Source: Leptolyngbyaceae cyanobacterium CSU_1_3
Lineage (GTDB): Bacteria; Cyanobacteriota; Cyanobacteriia; Leptolyngbyales; Leptolyngbyaceae
Direction of reading: 5' to 3'
DNA length: 48,447 bases
Assembly (NCBI GenBank): GCA_012034655.1
Contig: JAAUOZ010000014.1
Span: forward strand, 1 to 48,447
A model generated the notes under the pieces. The model did not search any database, was not told the origin of the DNA, and saw nothing but the letters and a program-made list of their open reading frames with translations. This document shows, one piece after another, positions 28,369 to 38,108 of the stretch (position 1 is the stretch's first letter; every line of letters starts with the position of its first letter). The position numbers and the translations under genes are program-made.

Positions 28369-28580
28369 GCGTAACCACATGGCTAGTGGTTTCGTAGGTG
28401 TGGGAGGTAGAGCGATGGCACAGTTCTCAGATTGTTACAGCTTAGTTTGTAAACATTTGTACTAAAACAGGACTCAATTGAATTGGGTTGCTGAAATTGG
28501 GTTTGCTGATTTCGAGAAGACCAAAAAAACCAGCTACCGCTGTGCCGAGCCGATTTGTGGATGAAATTAGCGGAGTCGTA

Positions 28581-29954
28581 ATGATGCAAACCCTTCCTGC
28601 TTCCTCCCCGACTGGCTCTTTCCCCTTTCAGCTGACTGAGCAACAGCGTAGAGCACTGGATGCAATGTGGACGTTCCTGCAACCGGCTGTCACGGCTGCC
28701 CTGTTTCTGCTAGTAGGATATGCGGGGACGGGAAAATCAACGATCGTGTTTCAATTAGTCAAAGTTTTAGTCAGCCAGGGGAAACGAGTCGTTCTGACCG
28801 CGCCCACCAATAAGGCTGTGGGTGTGTTGCAACGCATGGCGCTAGAAAATGGGGTGACTGGCGTAGACTTCTTCACGATTCATCAATTGCTTGGACTGGG
28901 CATGGTTTCCAGAGGTAACGAAAAAGTGTTGGCACCAACCGGAACGTCATATATCGGATTGTTCGATGTCGTATTCATTGATGAGTGTTCCATGATTGGA
29001 GAGCAACTCTGGCACTGGATTGAGGAAGCGTCTAAAAGAATATCAACATGGCACCCGCTGAAAATAATTTTGATGGGTGATCCGGCTCAGCTTAACCCGG
29101 TGAATGAAGGGCGATCGCCAGCCTTCAACATACCCAATAAAGCGGTGTTGACTCAAGTTGTGCGTCAGGGTGCGGATAGCCCGCTGTTGGAATTTATCAC
29201 GGCTTGCCGTTATGCAGTGACGAAGAGCAAAGCGCCCTTTGAGCCATTTGCAAAGTATCTACCAGATAAGAGTAACGGTTCATTGCTGGTAAAACGGCGA
29301 TCGCTCCTCAAATATGCCTTCAAGAAAATCTCTGGCGAGTTTACCCAGAACCCTGATTGCTTCAGAATTCTAAGCTGGACAAATGCTCAAGTGGATTACT
29401 ACAACCAGCAGATTCGCAACCATCTGTATGGTAAGGCTACCACTCGGTTTATTCCCGGTGAACGGCTGATCACGCGCGATCCGGTTTTGGCTCCGGATGG
29501 CAAAACAATCCTCCTCTCAACCTCAACTGAATTCACGATTCAAGAATTTTCGGAAGATCGCTACAGCAATTACAAAGCCTGGAGGCTAAAGGTTGCAACG
29601 GATGATGGCGTATCACGTCAAATCTATGCTCTGCATGAAGATGAGCAGAACAGGTTTGATGCTGAAACTCGTCGGCTGATGGCGATCGCCAAACGTAATC
29701 CATTCCTATGGCGCGATTATTATCACCATTTAGAACAGTTTGCCAACGTGCGAAATTGCTTTGCGATTACGGTGCACAATAGCCAGGGGAGTACGTTTCT
29801 AGAATGTGGCGTTGATGGACAAGATTTAAGTAAACGGCTTAATCCTGAACGTGGTGAGACGGCAAAAAACCTGTTGGCAAAGGTGAGGGAGCACAATCGC
29901 TTATGGTATGTCGGAGCCAGCCGTGCGCGTCGGCGGATTCTGGTTGTGCCATAG
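28581..29954 (+). CDS. SF1B DNA helicase (RecD2/Dda-like)
   Basis: 457 residues from the ATG at 28581 (GGAG about 7 bases ahead; a TTG at 28488 would add a basic, poorly ordered leader). Motif Q-like FQLTEQQRRALD precedes Walker A GYAGTGKST. VLTAPTNKAV (Ia) and Walker B VFIDECSM follow, then ILMGDPAQLNPV (III), and near the end ITVHNSQGSTF and WYVGASRARRRI (motifs V and VI). The short N terminus and compact size are like phage T4 Dda. It uses ATP to move 5' to 3' on single-stranded DNA and would help fork progress or repair. It sits between the Rep-like region and the sliding clamp and is read toward the clamp. Confidence 0.9.
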   Translation: MMQTLPASSPTGSFPFQLTEQQRRALDAMWTFLQPAVTAALFLLVGYAGTGKSTIVFQLVKVLVSQGKRVVLTAPTNKAVGVLQRMALENGVTGVDFFTIHQLLGLGMVSRGNEKVLAPTGTSYIGLFDVVFIDECSMIGEQLWHWIEEASKRISTWHPLKIILMGDPAQLNPVNEGRSPAFNIPNKAVLTQVVRQGADSPLLEFITACRYAVTKSKAPFEPFAKYLPDKSNGSLLVKRRSLLKYAFKKISGEFTQNPDCFRILSWTNAQVDYYNQQIRNHLYGKATTRFIPGERLITRDPVLAPDGKTILLSTSTEFTIQEFSEDRYSNYKAWRLKVATDDGVSRQIYALHEDEQNRFDAETRRLMAIAKRNPFLWRDYYHHLEQFANVRNCFAITVHNSQGSTFLECGVDGQDLSKRLNPERGETAKNLLAKVREHNRLWYVGASRARRRILVVP

Positions 29955-29961
29955 GACTTTT

Positions 29962-30009
29962 ACTTAGGGAATGCTTTTGGGCAGAATCACCTCAAAATAT
30001 TCCCTAAGT
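29962..30009. repeat. Inverted repeat pair 1, ACTTAGGGAAT
   Basis: ACTTAGGGAAT (29962-29972) and ATTCCCTAAGT (29999-30009) are perfect 11-bp inverse copies 26 bp apart, just after the helicase stop. They could be a terminator without U-run or a protein-binding site. Confidence 0.7.
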
Positions 30010-30075
30010 AAACCCAACTGCTAGAAGCCGCGTATCGAATTCACCCATGATGAGTTGCTTCCACCAACTTTGGTG

Positions 30076-30123
30076 ACTTAGGGAATACTTAACGGCGTTT
30101 CGGCTCCATACTATACCCTAAGC
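30076..30123. repeat. Inverted repeat pair 2, same motif and geometry
   Basis: ACTTAGGGAAT (30076-30086) and ATACCCTAAGC (30113-30123), again 26 bp apart; two positions of the right arm differ. The pair starts 114 bp after pair 1 and about 100 bp before the clamp start. The loop sequences of the two pairs differ. Confidence 0.65.
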
Positions 30124-30226
30124 AATTTAGTCAATCTGCCAAGAAGCTGGAGTCATAGGGTCTTTGGCATTTCTCATCTGCTAACGCAGGCATCCTTCGA
30201 CGACCATTCAATCAGAGGCACTGATC

Positions 30227-31723
30227 ATGACTCAAGCATTACAACGATCGAGGGGCAAGACTGCAAAGCAAAAAAGGCAGATTGAGCAACCGACTTCTGA
30301 AGCGGCGATCGCCCAGCGGGTTCCTGGGAAACTCACTTCTCTAGAGCAACCTGCCGACCCATCAGAGGCAAGTGAAGCGGAAGTAACCGTCGATGAGCCT
30401 GAAAATTCTGCTGAGCCTGAAGTATCGGCAGAGCCTGTGAGGAAATCAGCGAGAAAACGGGCAGCTAGATCGCAGCCAAAGGACACACCTACAACGGAAC
30501 AAGGGATGCAGGTGATTTGTTCGCAGAGTCAGTTTCATGATGCGCTGGCGATCGCAAGTTGTGCTGCCCCAGCAAAACCTAGCCATCCAGTGCTGGCAAA
30601 TGTTTTGGTAGTGGCAGATGCTAACGCTCAACAGGTTCATCTGACTGTAACTGACTTATCAATGACGATTCAGGCAAGCTTTGAGGCACAGGTGCTTTTG
30701 GGCAGTGAGATTACGGTGCCTGTTGAGATGCTTTCAGGGATGGTCAAACAGTTTCCAACAGGTAGCATCACGCTCAACAGTCAGGTGCAGGTCACAAAGC
30801 CAGCGTCCGAAGAGGAGCAACTGACTAAGACTTGCTCCATGACGCTGTCGGATGCCGATGGGAAGTATGAGATTCGAGGGATTCCGGCTGAGGAATTTCC
30901 ACCCATTGCAACCCTCAAAGCGGCTCCAGTTTCCCTACCAACCAATGTGTTGAGAGAAGGACTGAAAGGGGTGCTGTACGCGATTAGCACGGATGAAACC
31001 AAGCGTATTTTGACAGGCGTTTATATTCAGATTGGGCAAAATGCGCTGAAATTTGTTGCAACAGATGGACATCGAGTGGCGATTGCAGAGTTGTCAACAG
31101 AGGGCATTAGCAGAAAGCGACGCAGGCGATCGGGAGCCGATGAACTCACCCAGTTTCCGATTCCCGGCAAAGCGCTGAAGGAACTGATTCGTAACCTGGC
31201 TGATTCGGTTGACTCGATTCAACTGCTGTACGATGCAGAAGCAACCCGTGCTAGTTTTGCATGGCAAGACGTTGTTTTGAGCTGCCAGTGCATTGAAGGG
31301 CAATATCCAGACTGTGAGCAACTGTTGGCACGCTATAGTTTTGACCAAGAAGTGGTGCTGGAGAAATTAGGACTACTCAAAGCGTTGGAGCGGCTATCGG
31401 TGTTGACTGACAAGAAGGAAAGAGGAATTCAGTTTCGCTTTGATGGAACGGCACAACAGATTCACCTCTCGATCGAACGAGAATTTGGTAAGGGCAATGA
31501 AACGATTAATGCTCATGTCCCTACAGATATGACATTGGATATCCAATTCAATCTTAAATACCTGGGAGAGGCAGTTAAAGCCATTCCTAGTTCTGGGATC
31601 AAGATGCATTTGAAGCAACCGGACTATCCGGTAATGCTGGTTCCGGCTGGAGATTTCAACAATCCGGAGCTAGAGATGGACATGCGCCACTTTCTCTTTC
31701 CTCTCTATAAGCAACCAGAGTAA
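30227..31723 (+). CDS. dnaN: DNA polymerase sliding clamp (beta subunit) with an N-terminal extension
   Basis: A 498-residue protein. The clamp proper starts near residue 94 (MQVICSQSQFHDALAIAS) and has the three-domain DnaN fold with LSGMVKQFP, YEIRGIPAEEFPPI, GVYIQIGQNALKFVATDGHR, PGKALKELIRNL and the terminal YPVMLVPAGD. About 405 residues match the normal DnaN size. The first 93 residues are a Lys/Arg then Glu/Pro/Ala-rich, probably disordered tail ending in basic KSARKRAAR, absent from chromosomal DnaN. It would encircle DNA and tether the polymerase and other factors. No clamp-loader gene is in the window, so host DnaX/HolA/HolB would be needed. It lies after the SF1 helicase, separated by 272 bp of repeat-bearing DNA. 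Confidence 0.95.
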   Translation: MTQALQRSRGKTAKQKRQIEQPTSEAAIAQRVPGKLTSLEQPADPSEASEAEVTVDEPENSAEPEVSAEPVRKSARKRAARSQPKDTPTTEQGMQVICSQSQFHDALAIASCAAPAKPSHPVLANVLVVADANAQQVHLTVTDLSMTIQASFEAQVLLGSEITVPVEMLSGMVKQFPTGSITLNSQVQVTKPASEEEQLTKTCSMTLSDADGKYEIRGIPAEEFPPIATLKAAPVSLPTNVLREGLKGVLYAISTDETKRILTGVYIQIGQNALKFVATDGHRVAIAELSTEGISRKRRRRSGADELTQFPIPGKALKELIRNLADSVDSIQLLYDAEATRASFAWQDVVLSCQCIEGQYPDCEQLLARYSFDQEVVLEKLGLLKALERLSVLTDKKERGIQFRFDGTAQQIHLSIEREFGKGNETINAHVPTDMTLDIQFNLKYLGEAVKAIPSSGIKMHLKQPDYPVMLVPAGDFNNPELEMDMRHFLFPLYKQPE

Positions 31724-31731
31724 GTTATTAC

Positions 31732-31751
31732 GGTGTGCTATCTAGCACACC
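31732..31751. terminator. Hairpin between the convergent clamp and caspase-WD40 genes
   Basis: GGTGTGCT, loop ATCT, AGCACACC: a perfect 8-bp stem 8 bp after the clamp stop and 55 bp from the opposing stop. There is no long T-run on either side, so its strength is uncertain. Confidence 0.5.
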
Positions 31752-31805
31752 TGCTACCCTCGTAGTCTATTGATGCGGTATACCTTAAAAATTAGACTAG
31801 CGATT

Positions 31806-34800
31806 TCAGGACTGCTTTAACTTGCTTTCTGAACATCCCTCCAAAAGCTTTTTATCACCCGCACTAACATTGGGGTTATAGCTGAGGTAGTCGCAAAGCC
31901 AATTACAAGCTCGGATCATGAGAGCATCTAGATTTAGATCGAAATCTACACCCCAGATCTTGACCGTTCTACCCTTACCATCATCTCCACTAACTGAAGC
32001 AAGAGTTTTGCCATCTGGGCTGTAGGCTATAGCGTAGACACCTTCATGTTCCTTTAGAGTCGCAATGAGACTGCCATCTGTCATATTCCAAAGCTTGACA
32101 GTTTTATCTGAACTAGCAGAAGCAAGCATTTGACCATCTGGACTATAGGCTACGGCGCGAACACTATCGTCATGACTATTTAGGCTATTGACAAGACTGC
32201 CATCTGCTGTGTTCCAAAGTTTGATAGTTTTGTCAGAGCCAGCAGAAGCAAGGGTTTTACCATCTGGACTGTAAGTTATGGATAAAACCTGGTCACCATG
32301 ACCCTTCAAGATAAGGATAAGACTACCATCCGCCGTATTCCAAAGTTTGATAGTTTTGTCAGAGCCAGCAGAAGCAAGGGTTTTACCATCCGGACTGTAT
32401 GCTAAGGCATGAACAGTATCGTAAGGACTGTAACGCTCGTGTTCGATGGTAACGAGACTGTCATCTGTTGCGTTCCAAAGCTTGATAGTTTCGCCAGAAT
32501 CCTTGTTAGAACCAATGTAAACACTAATCTTCTTATAACTAATGAAAGCAATAGTTTTACCATCTGGACTATAGGTTATGGCGCGTACAGCACTATGTTT
32601 CTTTAAGCCATCAGAAATGGTACCATCTACCACCCTCCAAAGCCCAAATGTGTTGGCAAAACTGTCCGAAGTAAAAGTTTTACCGTCTGGACTATAGTTC
32701 ATGGCATTAATTTCAGAACTACTGCCCTCCAGATGCATCAGGAGATTACCATTAAGCGGTTCCAGAGCCTTAGTTTATTATCCATAGCAGACGAAGCTAG
32801 AGTTTTACCGTCTGGGCTGTAGGCTAGAGCTACAACGCTATCGCTATGGCCTACTAGGCTTTTAATTAGGCTGCCATCTGTTGTATTGCAAAGCTTAATT
32901 GTTTTGTCAGCACCAAAGGCACTTGCCCAAGCAATGGTTTTGCTATCTGGACTGTAAGCTATAGAGTTAATTTCATGACTAGGGCAGTCAATGTTAGCGC
33001 TATGGCTTTCCAGATTGGCAATGAGACTACCACTCTCCACGTTCCAAAGTTTGACTGATTCATTTACATGAAAAGCAATGGTTTTGCCATCTGGACTGTA
33101 AGCTATGGCTTTAATAAAGTCTGACCTGCTCGCCAAATCAGCATGAACACTTCCATCTTCAGCATTCCAGAGTTTTACCGGACTATCAGAACTGAGTTCA
33201 GCCTTAGAAGCAATGGTTCTTCCATCTGGACTGTACAGTATCGCTTTCACGCTTGTACCGTGACCTTCTAGAGTCTTAATAAAGCTGCCATCTGCACCAT
33301 TCCAGAGTCTAATGGTTCTATCGTCACTAGCCGAGGCGAGAATTTTGGCATCCGGACTGTAAGCTAGAGCATTAACTGCACCGCTATGACCTTCTAGAGT
33401 CTTAATAAAGCTACCATCTTTTCCATTCCAAAGCCTGATAGTTTTGTCTGTGCTAGCCGAGGCGAGAATTTTACCATCTGGACTGTAAATGATTGCATAA
33501 ATTAAAGAATGATGACCTTCTAGACTGGCAATAAATTGACCGTCCATTGCATTCCAGAGCTTAATTGTATCGTCAGAACTGGGAGAAGCAATAGTCTTAC
33601 CATCTGGACTATAAGCTATAACTTTAGCAACACTGAAATCTTCCAAGCTATAGTTGTATCCTTCCAACCGATTCCTTTCCTGAATGCGGTAATGAAGCAT
33701 TTGTTGTAGTTGAGCAAGCACCTGTTGACTATTTTCAGGTGTCACCTGTGGCCTGGTTTGCAGTAAATCCTGCAAACGTTTTCCAGCTCGTGTAATCGTC
33801 AGTAATGATTCCAATTGCTTCTGTTGGCTCCACTGCACTTCTGCTGTCATACACATAGCCTCAAAGATCTGCCGCTCTTTTTCCTTTTCTTCTGCTATCC
33901 AGGTTTCATAGCTAACTTGAACGAACGTATGAACGTTGTGACTGATATATCCCAATTCTTGATATTTTTTGACGCACTCTAAAGCAGCATCAAGACGAGC
34001 ACCTACTAGCAAATATTTGGATTGTTGGTGGTTAATCTGCCAGGTGCTAGTATCTGCTCGAAGTTGCCGAATGATAGGTAAGTCTTGACGATGTTTGTTA
34101 AGCCAATATCGTAGTTGTTGCCAGTGGCGAATCGTAGCTTCATGGGCTAGCTCGATAACAACCGCATTCGGGTCATTTTCCATAGGAACTTCATCAGTTA
34201 CAACTAGACGGGCTTCTACCAGTTTCCCTAACACCTCATCCAACATTGCTTCGGGGTGTACTTCACTGATTAGCTCCCGCTTCAACACCTGCCGTCGAGT
34301 ATCTTCTGTCTCTTCACCAGGCTGCACTAATTCCAGAAAAATGCGCTGTACCAGTCCTTGCTTAACCGCTGACTCTGCAAAGGATTCATACACAGCATTC
34401 GCCTGCTTCTCTAGTGCGCCTGCTACTCCACCAATTCGGTCATAACCCTCAAACGTGAGTTGATTGCCAACATCAGCATTGCTTGATGTGTAACGAGTAT
34501 GCCAATCCCGCCATAGCTCCGTTAGTGCATATTCCAATAAAGGTAGGCTTCCAGGGGCTTCTTTAATATGTTCCTTAAGACGATTTTGTAAATACGGAGC
34601 CACCTGCAAGCCCACTGTCGCAGCAGGTTTGTTAATCACCTCATCCAGTTCCGAATCTGTCAACGGAGTTATATCTACCCGACAATCCTTAATTCGTCCT
34701 GCTAAATTGCCATAGGATTGTTCTAGACATTTGCCCAAAAAGTCAGCTCGCAAGGTAATAACTAAGCGTAATTGACCTGACAGAGTATCGACTGCTCCAA

Positions 34801-36096
34801 ATAGGCAATCCAGAAAATCTTTTCGTTCCTGCTCTTTCTCCTGACTACCCCGACAAAGCGTGAAAATCTCTTCAAACTGATCTACCACTAAAACGACAGG
34901 CTCTTCATAGTCCTCGTTTATCAGATCTACAAATGCCTCTGCACCTCGTGCTTTGAGGTCAGACAGAGAACTATTCAACAGGGCTTCTCCCCTCTTCTTA
35001 GTTCGGAGTTCTTCTGAAATAAATATCCCTGCTAAGTTCCTTAACGGACTTTCCCCTGGTCGGATAATCGGTAAAATTTGCCAAGTTTCGGTACCAGAAC
35101 GTCTTCTTCCCTGCTGAAGTTCACTGAGTAAACCTGCTCTGACTACGGAGGATTTGCCGCTTCCAGATGGCCCTAACACGGCTAAAAAGTTGTGCTCGTA
35201 AATTTGAGCTAGAAGCTCGTCTGTCAGTGCTGTGCGCCCAAAAACACCTCGACATCTTCTGGCGTGAAGTCAAAAGCATTCAAAGCACGATAGGGACAAA
35301 CATCAACCTGCAACTCGGTTAAACCTTCTAACGAGGTGCTGCCTGCTGTTATGTATGTTAGCTCAATGGGTTCTCCCACATTGAGGAATAGAGAGCGTTG
35401 CGGATAGGTTTTCCGTATGTTTTTAAGGTACTGATTTACAAAAGCACATAGGGACAGCGTATCAATCCACTGTCCTGGAACCCTCTCAGGATTTAGCCCT
35501 TGCAGCAGACCATCCGTCAGAACACCGTAGGAACCACTCGTTAACTCATAGGCTGATTCAATTTCTTGAGATGCAGCGACAAAACAGCGACTATAACCTG
35601 ATTGTTCACCTGGATTGGCATCCTTAACAGCGATTAGTCCTCCACTGTGGCAGCAGTCTAACCAGATAATTTGGCGTTTTACTGGACTGTCTCGTAGTAG
35701 GGCAGAGAAGTCGGTCAAAGGATAGCCCCATTTATTCTCTTCTGGATTTGTATCACTCGTTGCCAAATAGCTCTTGCCCGTGAGGTCATCATAAAGACCA
35801 TGCCCAGAGAAATAGAATAAGACCGTATCACTATAAGTTTCACCCCTGGGATTGAAATACCGAACTAAAGCTTCTTGCAAGCGTCGAAGCGTGACCGGAC
35901 TTCGGTCTGTCTTGCCTGTTTTTAGTCCGTCATTGGCTTTGTCTTGCACCTCTGGCAAGCGTTTAACCCGGAAAGGGGAAAAGCTGGATTCTAGCTGTTG
36001 GGCGATCGCTTCCGCATCTCTAGCAGGGGTATCTAAATTTTTTAGACCATGATAACTGTAAGTATTAATATCTACAATTAATGCACTTCGCCCCAT
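31806..36096 (-). CDS. Caspase-STAND NTPase-WD40 protein (two apparent frameshifts)
   Basis: Three frames join into about 1430 residues. One T restored at 35240-35244 gives VFFGRTALTDELLAQIYEHN then FLAVLGPSG; one C at 32758 gives LRLWNPLNGNLL. Order: caspase domain (1-245) with His in SGHG (H99) and Cys in DCCHSGG (C149); a STAND NTPase with Walker A GPSGSGKSS and Walker B VVLVVDQFEEIF; a helical coupling region; then 13 WD40 repeats (YSPDGKTLAS, TIKLWN), enough for two propellers if one is degenerate. It is a sensor-switch-protease: ligand binding by the propellers would trigger NTPase-driven assembly and proteolysis, in conflict or cell-death roles known for this class. It diverges from the Trypco1-like gene by 88 bp. 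Two adjacent repeats are nearly identical at the DNA level. Confidence 0.92.
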
Positions 36097-36184
36097 ACTT
36101 ATGCCGCCTCAGGAATATCTGAGTGTATTATACTTTGGGCTAGCTATATTCACCCTCAAACCCTGACGTAATAGCCTCACCTTT

Positions 36185-36577
36185 ATGAAAACCAAACTGG
36201 CTCCCCTATTTATCGATAAAGATACAGTTGTTTACATTGAAATTACTGAAGAGGTAGAAGCCACGGGTGGAGCTATAGCATCATCAAGCTCTGAGGGAGA
36301 TGAAGAAGAGGAGGAAGCTGCCAATGAAAAGGGACTCAAAGAGGATTTTCAAAAGCACATTCAGGATCTACAAAGCACCATTTTTGCTTACACAAACTAT
36401 AGTCTGGCTGCTTTCAAAAAAGTAGCGCTGGCTAATGTAGACAAAGTAACTTTGGAGTTTGGTATCGAAATCGGTGGTGAAACAGGTATCCCCTATGTTA
36501 CGAAGGGAACAGCCAAAAGTAATCTTAAAATCCAAGTTGAATGTTCGTTCACAGACAACGAGAATAAACAAGGTTAG
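36185..36577 (+). CDS. Trypco1-like small protein (trypsin-co-occurring domain 1)
   Basis: A 130-residue protein. It has an N-terminal strand (TVVYIEITEEVE), an acidic low-complexity insert (SSSEGDEEEEEAANE), a helix (FQKHIQDLQSTIFAYTN), then DKVTLEFGIEIGGETG and AKSNLKIQVECSF. The motif LEFGIxxGGETG near a C-terminal pair of strands fits the Trypco1 (CU044_2847) family of accessory domains found beside peptidase and STAND conflict genes. That fits its place head-to-head with the caspase-STAND-WD40 gene. It probably works as the partner or input of that system. The family assignment is from memory of the pattern. Confidence 0.65.
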   Translation: MKTKLAPLFIDKDTVVYIEITEEVEATGGAIASSSSEGDEEEEEAANEKGLKEDFQKHIQDLQSTIFAYTNYSLAAFKKVALANVDKVTLEFGIEIGGETGIPYVTKGTAKSNLKIQVECSFTDNENKQG

Positions 36578-36585
36578 TTGTGCAA

Positions 36586-36614
36586 GCTTAAAAAATGGGA
36601 TTAAGCCTTTTTTT
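36586..36614 (+). terminator. Rho-independent terminator candidate after the Trypco1-like gene
   Basis: GCTTAA (36586-36591), a 9-base loop, TTAAGC (36601-36606), then C and a run of T. The stem is short but a T7 run follows. Confidence 0.45.
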
Positions 36615-36671
36615 AGTGGTTAAGCAGTTAGTTGTCCCGTCCCCCGCACAATTCACTTGCAGATGAGAACC

Positions 36672-37340
36672 CTACAGCAAACTTATATTCAGGGAAATCA
36701 CCTGATCCGGGGCTAAAATACCTCCAACTGTTGTGACTTCCAATTTTCCTGTTTCTTGAGGATGCTGAGTCTTGACTTTGGCGATCGCTTCTTCAATTCC
36801 AGTTTCCTGAACGATGTAAATCTGTGTTTCACCTCGCAGCACCCATATTGGCTTAGACCAGGTATGTCGGGGTTGGAGTACTGCTTTATAAATAATCTGG
36901 TGGCTCAACTGAATCAATTGTTCTAAAGTGTCTTCAGAGCAAAAATTAGCAATCTGTGATTGAAATAGTTCTCTAAGTTCCGCTGTTGGAATATGCTCTG
37001 TAACATTTGTTGAATCTAATAAGGATGCAGAACTCGAAGAACTATCTAGAGATTGCATAACCAAAGATTCAAGCCGACGTTGAATCTGGGTTGCAATGGA
37101 ATCAAAATCCGGCTCCATCAGAATGTGCCCTAAGTGCTCTCGTAATAGGCTCTTCAATTGCTCATCGTCAAGAACAACCCCACGAGTACTGAGATACCCT
37201 GAAAGCCCCTTTCCCAAATCCCGTCCGCAACTCACTTCACCATTGGCAGCGTCCTCTGCTTCAATCAGCTCTAGCAGCCGCTGATGGCGAGTCCCTTCAT
37301 TGGGTGCGGCTTTTGGCTTGGCAGGAATCGATTGGGTCAT
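36672..37340 (-). CDS. Unknown soluble protein coupled to a GNAT gene
   Basis: A 222-residue protein. The N-terminal half is helical (HQRLLELIEAEDAANGEVSC, LGKGLSGYLSTRGVVLDD), with a Ser-rich linker at about 97-108 (SLDSSSSSASLLDS). The C-terminal part is beta-rich and ends VISLNISLL. No family is recognised. Its ATG overlaps the stop of the GNAT gene (ATGA at 37337-37340), so translation is coupled. The pair is not close to the conflict genes in function as far as can be seen. Confidence 0.6.
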   Translation of the reverse strand: MTQSIPAKPKAAPNEGTRHQRLLELIEAEDAANGEVSCGRDLGKGLSGYLSTRGVVLDDEQLKSLLREHLGHILMEPDFDSIATQIQRRLESLVMQSLDSSSSSASLLDSTNVTEHIPTAELRELFQSQIANFCSEDTLEQLIQLSHQIIYKAVLQPRHTWSKPIWVLRGETQIYIVQETGIEEAIAKVKTQHPQETGKLEVTTVGGILAPDQVISLNISLL

Positions 37341-37918
37341 GGGTCATCCATCCTTAGCGTCTCGAAGTAAACGAGGTGATCGGGTTCTTCAGGATCAGGA
37401 CCGCAGTCGAGCAGTCCAAGGCGCAGCTTTCTATAGAATCCTAGCGCACCCGGCAGGGCATGTAATCCTATTCTGCCTTGATAACCCAGTTCATGGCTGC
37501 GGGCGACTGCAAAATCCACCAGATTACCCCCAACGCCCTTGTAGGTCGGCGGGTTTGTGACGACAGGTCGGTTCCAGGGGGCGGCTGCCAAAGCACTGAT
37601 GTATACCAACCGTCGTCGCAACTGAGATTCAATCTGACAGCGTTTTTTCAAGACATCAAGCATCATCAGCCCTTGGGTGATCCCCTCGCATTCGATCGCG
37701 TACAACTCATCGCCCGGGAGCAACTTAGATCGACGGCTCTTGCCCACCCAGTTCCAATACTCGTCGTCTTGGCCGCTCCCTTCCAACATTGGTTCCCAAA
37801 GAGTTCTGGCATCCTCAAGGTGCTTGTCAGTCACCTCTGTCAGGATGGCATCGACAATCTGTTGGTCTTGAACTTGCAGTAGCTGAATGATGCGGTTCAA
37901 CGGAATAAAGAGATTCAA
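37337..37918 (-). CDS. GNAT-type acetyltransferase-like protein
   Basis: A 193-residue protein. The C-terminal half fits a GNAT fold: YISALAAAPWNR, then YKGVGGNLVDFAVARSHELG (acetyl-CoA binding loop, here GVGG) and GRIGLHALPGALGFYRKLRL. The N-terminal 90 residues are helical. The only start in frame is TTG at 37918, as a stop lies just upstream, so the true start is unsure. The substrate is unknown. The next gene is coupled through ATGA. The usual DUF1778 antitoxin of GNAT toxin pairs is absent. The 190-bp gap up to the oxidoreductase stop at 38109 holds no gene. Confidence 0.65.
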   Translation of the reverse strand: MNLFIPLNRIIQLLQVQDQQIVDAILTEVTDKHLEDARTLWEPMLEGSGQDDEYWNWVGKSRRSKLLPGDELYAIECEGITQGLMMLDVLKKRCQIESQLRRRLVYISALAAAPWNRPVVTNPPTYKGVGGNLVDFAVARSHELGYQGRIGLHALPGALGFYRKLRLGLLDCGPDPEEPDHLVYFETLRMDDP

Positions 37919-38108
37919 TAACGGCTCTCATCATAAGGCTTTGGAGCTTGGGATTTGCTCATCATCAAAAATCTAAGCGCCTATTTTTTACCTGCTTGCC
38001 TAAAATTAAGAACAATTGTACTATTAAGCCAACTTAGCTACTTTTATCCAAATGCAGCGCCCGTCTCCCCACCTAAGACTCCTTGAATACTTGGAATGTC
38101 TACGGGTT

